Part shown: positions 61,131-64,000 of the stretch, in pieces
Position numbering within the stretch: position 1 is the first letter of the stretch
Layout: each line of letters starts with the position of its first letter
Source of the DNA: Shewanella halifaxensis HAW-EB4
GTDB taxonomy: Bacteria; Pseudomonadota; Gammaproteobacteria; Enterobacterales; Shewanellaceae
Assembly: GCF_000019185.1 (NCBI RefSeq)
Contig: NC_010334.1
Location: 4,154,001-4,218,000 of the forward strand
DNA: 64,000 bases
Reading direction: 5' to 3'
Program-made: the position numbers and the translations under genes
The notes under the pieces: model-generated
Databases searched by the model: none
What the model saw: only the letters and a program-made list of their open reading frames with translations
Told to the model about the DNA's origin: nothing

Positions 61131-61299
61131 TCTTATTTAACGCTAACTTTAGCGCATTAGTGCAACGTCAAATAAGATAACGCCGCAGTTTAACACGCCT
61201 TTGTGCACTTGCGTGCTGAGCTTTTTCTTATCTAGCTACATTACTGGTACACGCTTCAATTCGGAGCGAGGAAAATCAGCTTCAGGGACACGATATTGT

Positions 61300-61565
61300 C
61301 TAATCTTTTCCGTCAGTGACGCTGTCACGCTCAAAAGGCCGCAGGTCGCTCTGCTTTTCTGACGGGCTAAAGCCCGACCTACAAGAAACGATATCCTCTA
61401 ATCTTTCCCGTAAGCGCAGCGTTCTGTGAGTGACGCAGTCACGTTCCCTAGGCCACAGGCCGTTCGTTTCAGCTTTTCCGTTTTTGCTTTTCCTAGGACC
61501 TGCTTTTCCTATGAGCTAGTACCTTCTTTGAAACCTAGAATCTTCTCTTAACCCTAGCTCCTTCT
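61300..61565. repeat. Intergenic repeat block F
   Basis: No gene. Two GTGACGC.GTCACG palindromes (about 61313 and 61431), each followed by an AGGCCGCAGG-type unit, a GACGGGCTAAAGCCCGACC REP-like unit (61361-61383), CCTAGGACCTGCTTTTCC, and CCTAGCTCCTTCTTTACC at the phosphatase gene end. Confidence 0.78.
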
Positions 61566-62213
61566 TTACCGCCAATTAAGGGTCATGTACTGCTGCTCGC
61601 CATCATGCAAAACATCAATCTCTACCGTGGCGGCATAGGACAATTTAAGCGAAGTATAAAAACCCGCTGCTTGATTGACACCTAACGCTTTGGCCATCAA
61701 ATGACGGATCACGCCGCCGTGAGTTACCAGCAGTACGCGCTTACCTTGATGCTGCTTAAGCATCGTCTGCCAAGCCGTATCGATACGAGACTCAAACGCC
61801 TGCATCGACTCGCCATTGGGCGGTGGTAATAACCAAGGATTAGCCCAATAGTTATCAAGTTCATGAGCATAGTTCTGATAGAGAGTATCAAATGTTTGTC
61901 CATCCCAGTCGCCAAAATTCAGCTCTCTAAACCCAGCTTCGACTGAGTAAGGTAACTGGTTTAACAGTGCAAACCTCCCTGCCATTGTAGCGCAGCGAAT
62001 AAGCGGTGAACTCAACACCACTTCAGGCGCTTGCGGTGCCGCTAATTCTGGCTCGGCTTCAGACTGAAACGATACTAAACTCAGCGCAGAAAACGCCTTT
62101 CGCATCTGCTGTTCACCCTGCCCAGTTAAGGCCACATCGACTTGACCGCGTAAAATATTGCCGCCCTCACATTCACCATGTCGAAGTAAAATCACCTTAG
62201 TGGTTTGCATCAT
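61566..62213 (-). CDS. CobC-like histidine phosphatase (probable alpha-ribazole phosphatase)
   Basis: Protein of 215 residues of the phosphoglycerate-mutase-like family: catalytic LLRHGECEGGNILRGQVDVAL at the start, FRELNFGDWDGQTFD in the middle and VLLVTHGGVIRHLM with the second His. The LRG.VDVALT context is typical of CobC, which dephosphorylates alpha-ribazole phosphate. Position next to the B12 cluster supports this, but it is upstream of the riboswitch and so separately controlled. Confidence 0.82.
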   Translation of the reverse strand: MMQTTKVILLRHGECEGGNILRGQVDVALTGQGEQQMRKAFSALSLVSFQSEAEPELAAPQAPEVVLSSPLIRCATMAGRFALLNQLPYSVEAGFRELNFGDWDGQTFDTLYQNYAHELDNYWANPWLLPPPNGESMQAFESRIDTAWQTMLKQHQGKRVLLVTHGGVIRHLMAKALGVNQAAGFYTSLKLSYAATVEIDVLHDGEQQYMTLNWR

Positions 62214-62325
62214 CCCCGCACACCTTCATTATTTATCAGACACTTAGTTAAAATTCATTGGGTTTTAATGCTGAAAAAGTATCATGCTTTAGCACTTGCA
62301 CTTTTTATCGCCTCTCACGTATTAT

Positions 62326-62349
62326 GGACGTCTATACGTATAAATGTCC
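62326..62349 (+). promoter_or_regulatory. Putative MetJ operator upstream of metH
   Basis: Three adjacent 8-mers GGACGTCT, ATACGTAT, AAATGTCC match the MetJ box AGACGTCT in 7, 6 and 5 positions. MetJ binds tandem 8-mers, so methionine-dependent repression of metH is plausible. Confidence 0.65.
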
Positions 62350-62453
62350 AAACAAAATAAATGGCCACTCAATCACGAAGAGGCCTTAAATGAAAATAGC
62401 GGACATGATTTACATACATAAAAAATGACTTTGCGAACTGGTAGGAATTATCT

Positions 62454-64000
62454 ATGGCAACCTGTACCCCAACACATGCCTTGAGCGCAGTAGCACATAC
62501 TCAAGACACTGCCGACAAGGTTTTAGCAGTCCTTACCCAAAAGCTTCTTGATGGGATCCTTATCCTCGATGGTGCGATGGGCACCATGATCCAAGATCGC
62601 AAATTTGATGAAGCCGATTTTCGCGGTGAGCAGTTCAAAGAGTGGCATTGCGATGTAAAGGGCAACAACGACATGTTGGTGCTCACACAAGCGGGTGCCA
62701 TCAAACAGATCCATAAAGAGTACCTATTAGCAGGCTCTGACATCATCGAGACCAACACCTTTAATGCTACGCGTATCGCCATGGCCGATTACGACATGCA
62801 AGCTCACTCGGCCGAAATTAACTTGGCAGGTGCGCGCCTTGCCCGAGAAGCGGCCAATGAAGTCGAAGCTGAAACGGGGCGCCAATGTTATGTTGCAGGC
62901 GTTTTAGGCCCGACCAACCGCACCTGCTCTATCAGCCCAGATGTCAACGACCCTGGCTATCGTAATGTCAGTTTCGATGAGCTCGTTGAAGCCTATATTG
63001 AATCTATCAATGCCCTGATTGCTGGTGGCTGCGACATCATCATGGTGGAAACCATTTTCGATACCCTTAACGCCAAAGCCGCGTTGTTTGCCATCGAAAC
63101 CGTGTACGACACTCAAGGCTTCCGCCTACCAATTATGATTTCAGGCACCATTACCGATGCCTCTGGTCGCACGCTAACGGGACAAACCACCGAAGCTTTT
63201 TACAACTCACTGCGTCACGTTAAGCCACTTTCGATTGGCCTTAACTGTGCTCTTGGGCCAAAAGAGCTGCGCCCCTACGTGGAAGAGCTATCAAAAATTT
63301 CTGAATGCTTCGTCTCAGCACACCCGAACGCCGGCCTGCCAAATGAATTTGGTGGCTACGATGAGAGCCCAGAACAGATGGCCGATGTTATCGAAGAGTG
63401 GGCAGAGGAAGGCTTTTTAAACATTATCGGTGGCTGCTGCGGTACCACACCGGATCATATCCGCGTTATACGCAATGCAGTAATTAAACATAACGCCCGT
63501 AAACTCCCAGATATTCCCGTGGCCTGTCGTCTGTCCGGGCTTGAGCCACTGACCATAGATGACAACTCGCTATTTTTAAACGTGGGTGAACGTACTAACG
63601 TCACCGGTTCGGCTAAATTTTTGCGTCTTATCAAGACTGGCGAATATGAAGAGGCGCTATCGGTTGCCCGCGAACAGGTGGAGAGCGGCGCGCAGATCAT
63701 CGATATCAACATGGATGAGGGCATGCTTGATGGCGTTGAGGTGATGCAAAAATTCCTCAATCTCATCGCCTCCGAGCCTGATATATCTCGCGTGCCGATT
63801 ATGATCGACTCCTCTAAATGGGAGGTGATTGAAGCGGGACTAAAGTGTATTCAAGGTAAAGGTATCGTCAACTCTATCTCGCTCAAAGAGGGTGAAGAGA
63901 AGTTTATCGAACAGGCTAAACTGGTAAAGCGTTATGGCGCAGCCGCTATCATCATGGCCTTCGACGAAGTCGGCCAAGCCGATACCAAGGCGCGTAAAAT
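62454..64000 (+). CDS. metH: MetH, cobalamin-dependent methionine synthase (5' part, runs off the window)
   Basis: Open from the ATG at 62454 (AGGA upstream) to the window end, 515 codons. The homocysteine-binding barrel is complete: ILDGAMGTMIQDRKF at the start, zinc Cys in IGLNCALGPKEL and the Cys pair in IIGGCCGTTPDHI. The pterin domain begins with LFLNVGERTNVTGSAKF and IDINMDEGMLDG. MetH methylates homocysteine with methyl-B12 and so depends on the adjacent cobalamin genes. Roughly 700 further residues (cobalamin and reactivation domains) must lie beyond the window. Confidence 0.97.
   Translation, partial: MATCTPTHALSAVAHTQDTADKVLAVLTQKLLDGILILDGAMGTMIQDRKFDEADFRGEQFKEWHCDVKGNNDMLVLTQAGAIKQIHKEYLLAGSDIIETNTFNATRIAMADYDMQAHSAEINLAGARLAREAANEVEAETGRQCYVAGVLGPTNRTCSISPDVNDPGYRNVSFDELVEAYIESINALIAGGCDIIMVETIFDTLNAKAALFAIETVYDTQGFRLPIMISGTITDASGRTLTGQTTEAFYNSLRHVKPLSIGLNCALGPKELRPYVEELSKISECFVSAHPNAGLPNEFGGYDESPEQMADVIEEWAEEGFLNIIGGCCGTTPDHIRVIRNAVIKHNARKLPDIPVACRLSGLEPLTIDDNSLFLNVGERTNVTGSAKFLRLIKTGEYEEALSVAREQVESGAQIIDINMDEGMLDGVEVMQKFLNLIASEPDISRVPIMIDSSKWEVIEAGLKCIQGKGIVNSISLKEGEEKFIEQAKLVKRYGAAAIIMAFDEVGQADTKARK

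Overview
The window reads as chromosome of a marine gammaproteobacterium, almost certainly Shewanella. The main reasons are a complete TMAO respiration locus with the Shewanella layout (torECAD, torS, torT, torR, torF), a NapC/TorC-type pentaheme cytochrome, a tetraheme cytochrome resembling the haem domain of FccA, an anaerobic haem utilisation enzyme (hutW) and a B12-repressed cobalamin locus. No rRNA, tRNA or CRISPR array was seen.

Layout. 1-3.7 kb: LysR regulator divergent from a PACE drug efflux gene, Fur-box hutW, and a DUF2956 gene. 3.9-14.6 kb: the tor locus. 14.8-24 kb: a bacterial voltage-gated sodium channel, a small winged-helix protein, a PH-domain membrane pair, DUF924, two UspA proteins, a SpoIIAA-like protein, and an aldehyde dehydrogenase with its TetR regulator, whose 3' end is tandemly repeated. 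24.2-32.3 kb: an efflux operon (HlyD adaptor, small membrane protein, ABC ATPase, two MacB-type permeases) with its own NtrC-type response regulator and kinase; a sigma-54 promoter and an array of TGTCCG sites precede it. 32.8-34 kb: a porin. 34.2-43.4 kb: an A+T-richer narK-narGHJI block bordered by two transposase remnants and a second porin 3' end. 43.6-50 kb: a sigma-54 activator, an exported urocanate/fumarate-reductase-like flavoprotein, an exported histidine/aromatic ammonia-lyase homologue without the Ala-Ser-Gly cofactor triad, and a tetraheme cytochrome. 50.4-51.7 kb: MAPEG and HdeD-type membrane proteins. 52.1-62.2 kb: a cobalamin synthesis and uptake cluster on the minus strand, led by a cobalamin riboswitch, then a CobC-like phosphatase. 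62.45 kb to the end: the 5' part of metH behind MetJ-box-like sequence.

The most interesting structure is a proposed respiratory regulon. The porin at 32841 and the flavoprotein operon at 46099 lie 12 kb apart, yet their promoters share one architecture: two 14-bp sites (CACGAAATATC.TG type) spaced exactly 23 bp centre to centre, then a sigma-54 promoter whose -24 element starts 58.5 bp after the centre of the nearer site. A related site pair precedes the sigma-54 activator gene. I infer that porin, activator, flavoprotein, lyase homologue and cytochrome once formed one locus for uptake and reduction of an unsaturated (probably amino-acid-derived) acid, and that the nar block was inserted into it later.

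Gene-poor stretches are largely filled by related repeats (REP-like GGGCTAAAGCCC units, GTGACGCAGTCACG palindromes, 15-bp and 19-bp tandem arrays). Coordinates and starts were assigned by eye from Shine-Dalgarno spacing and family conservation; no database search was possible.
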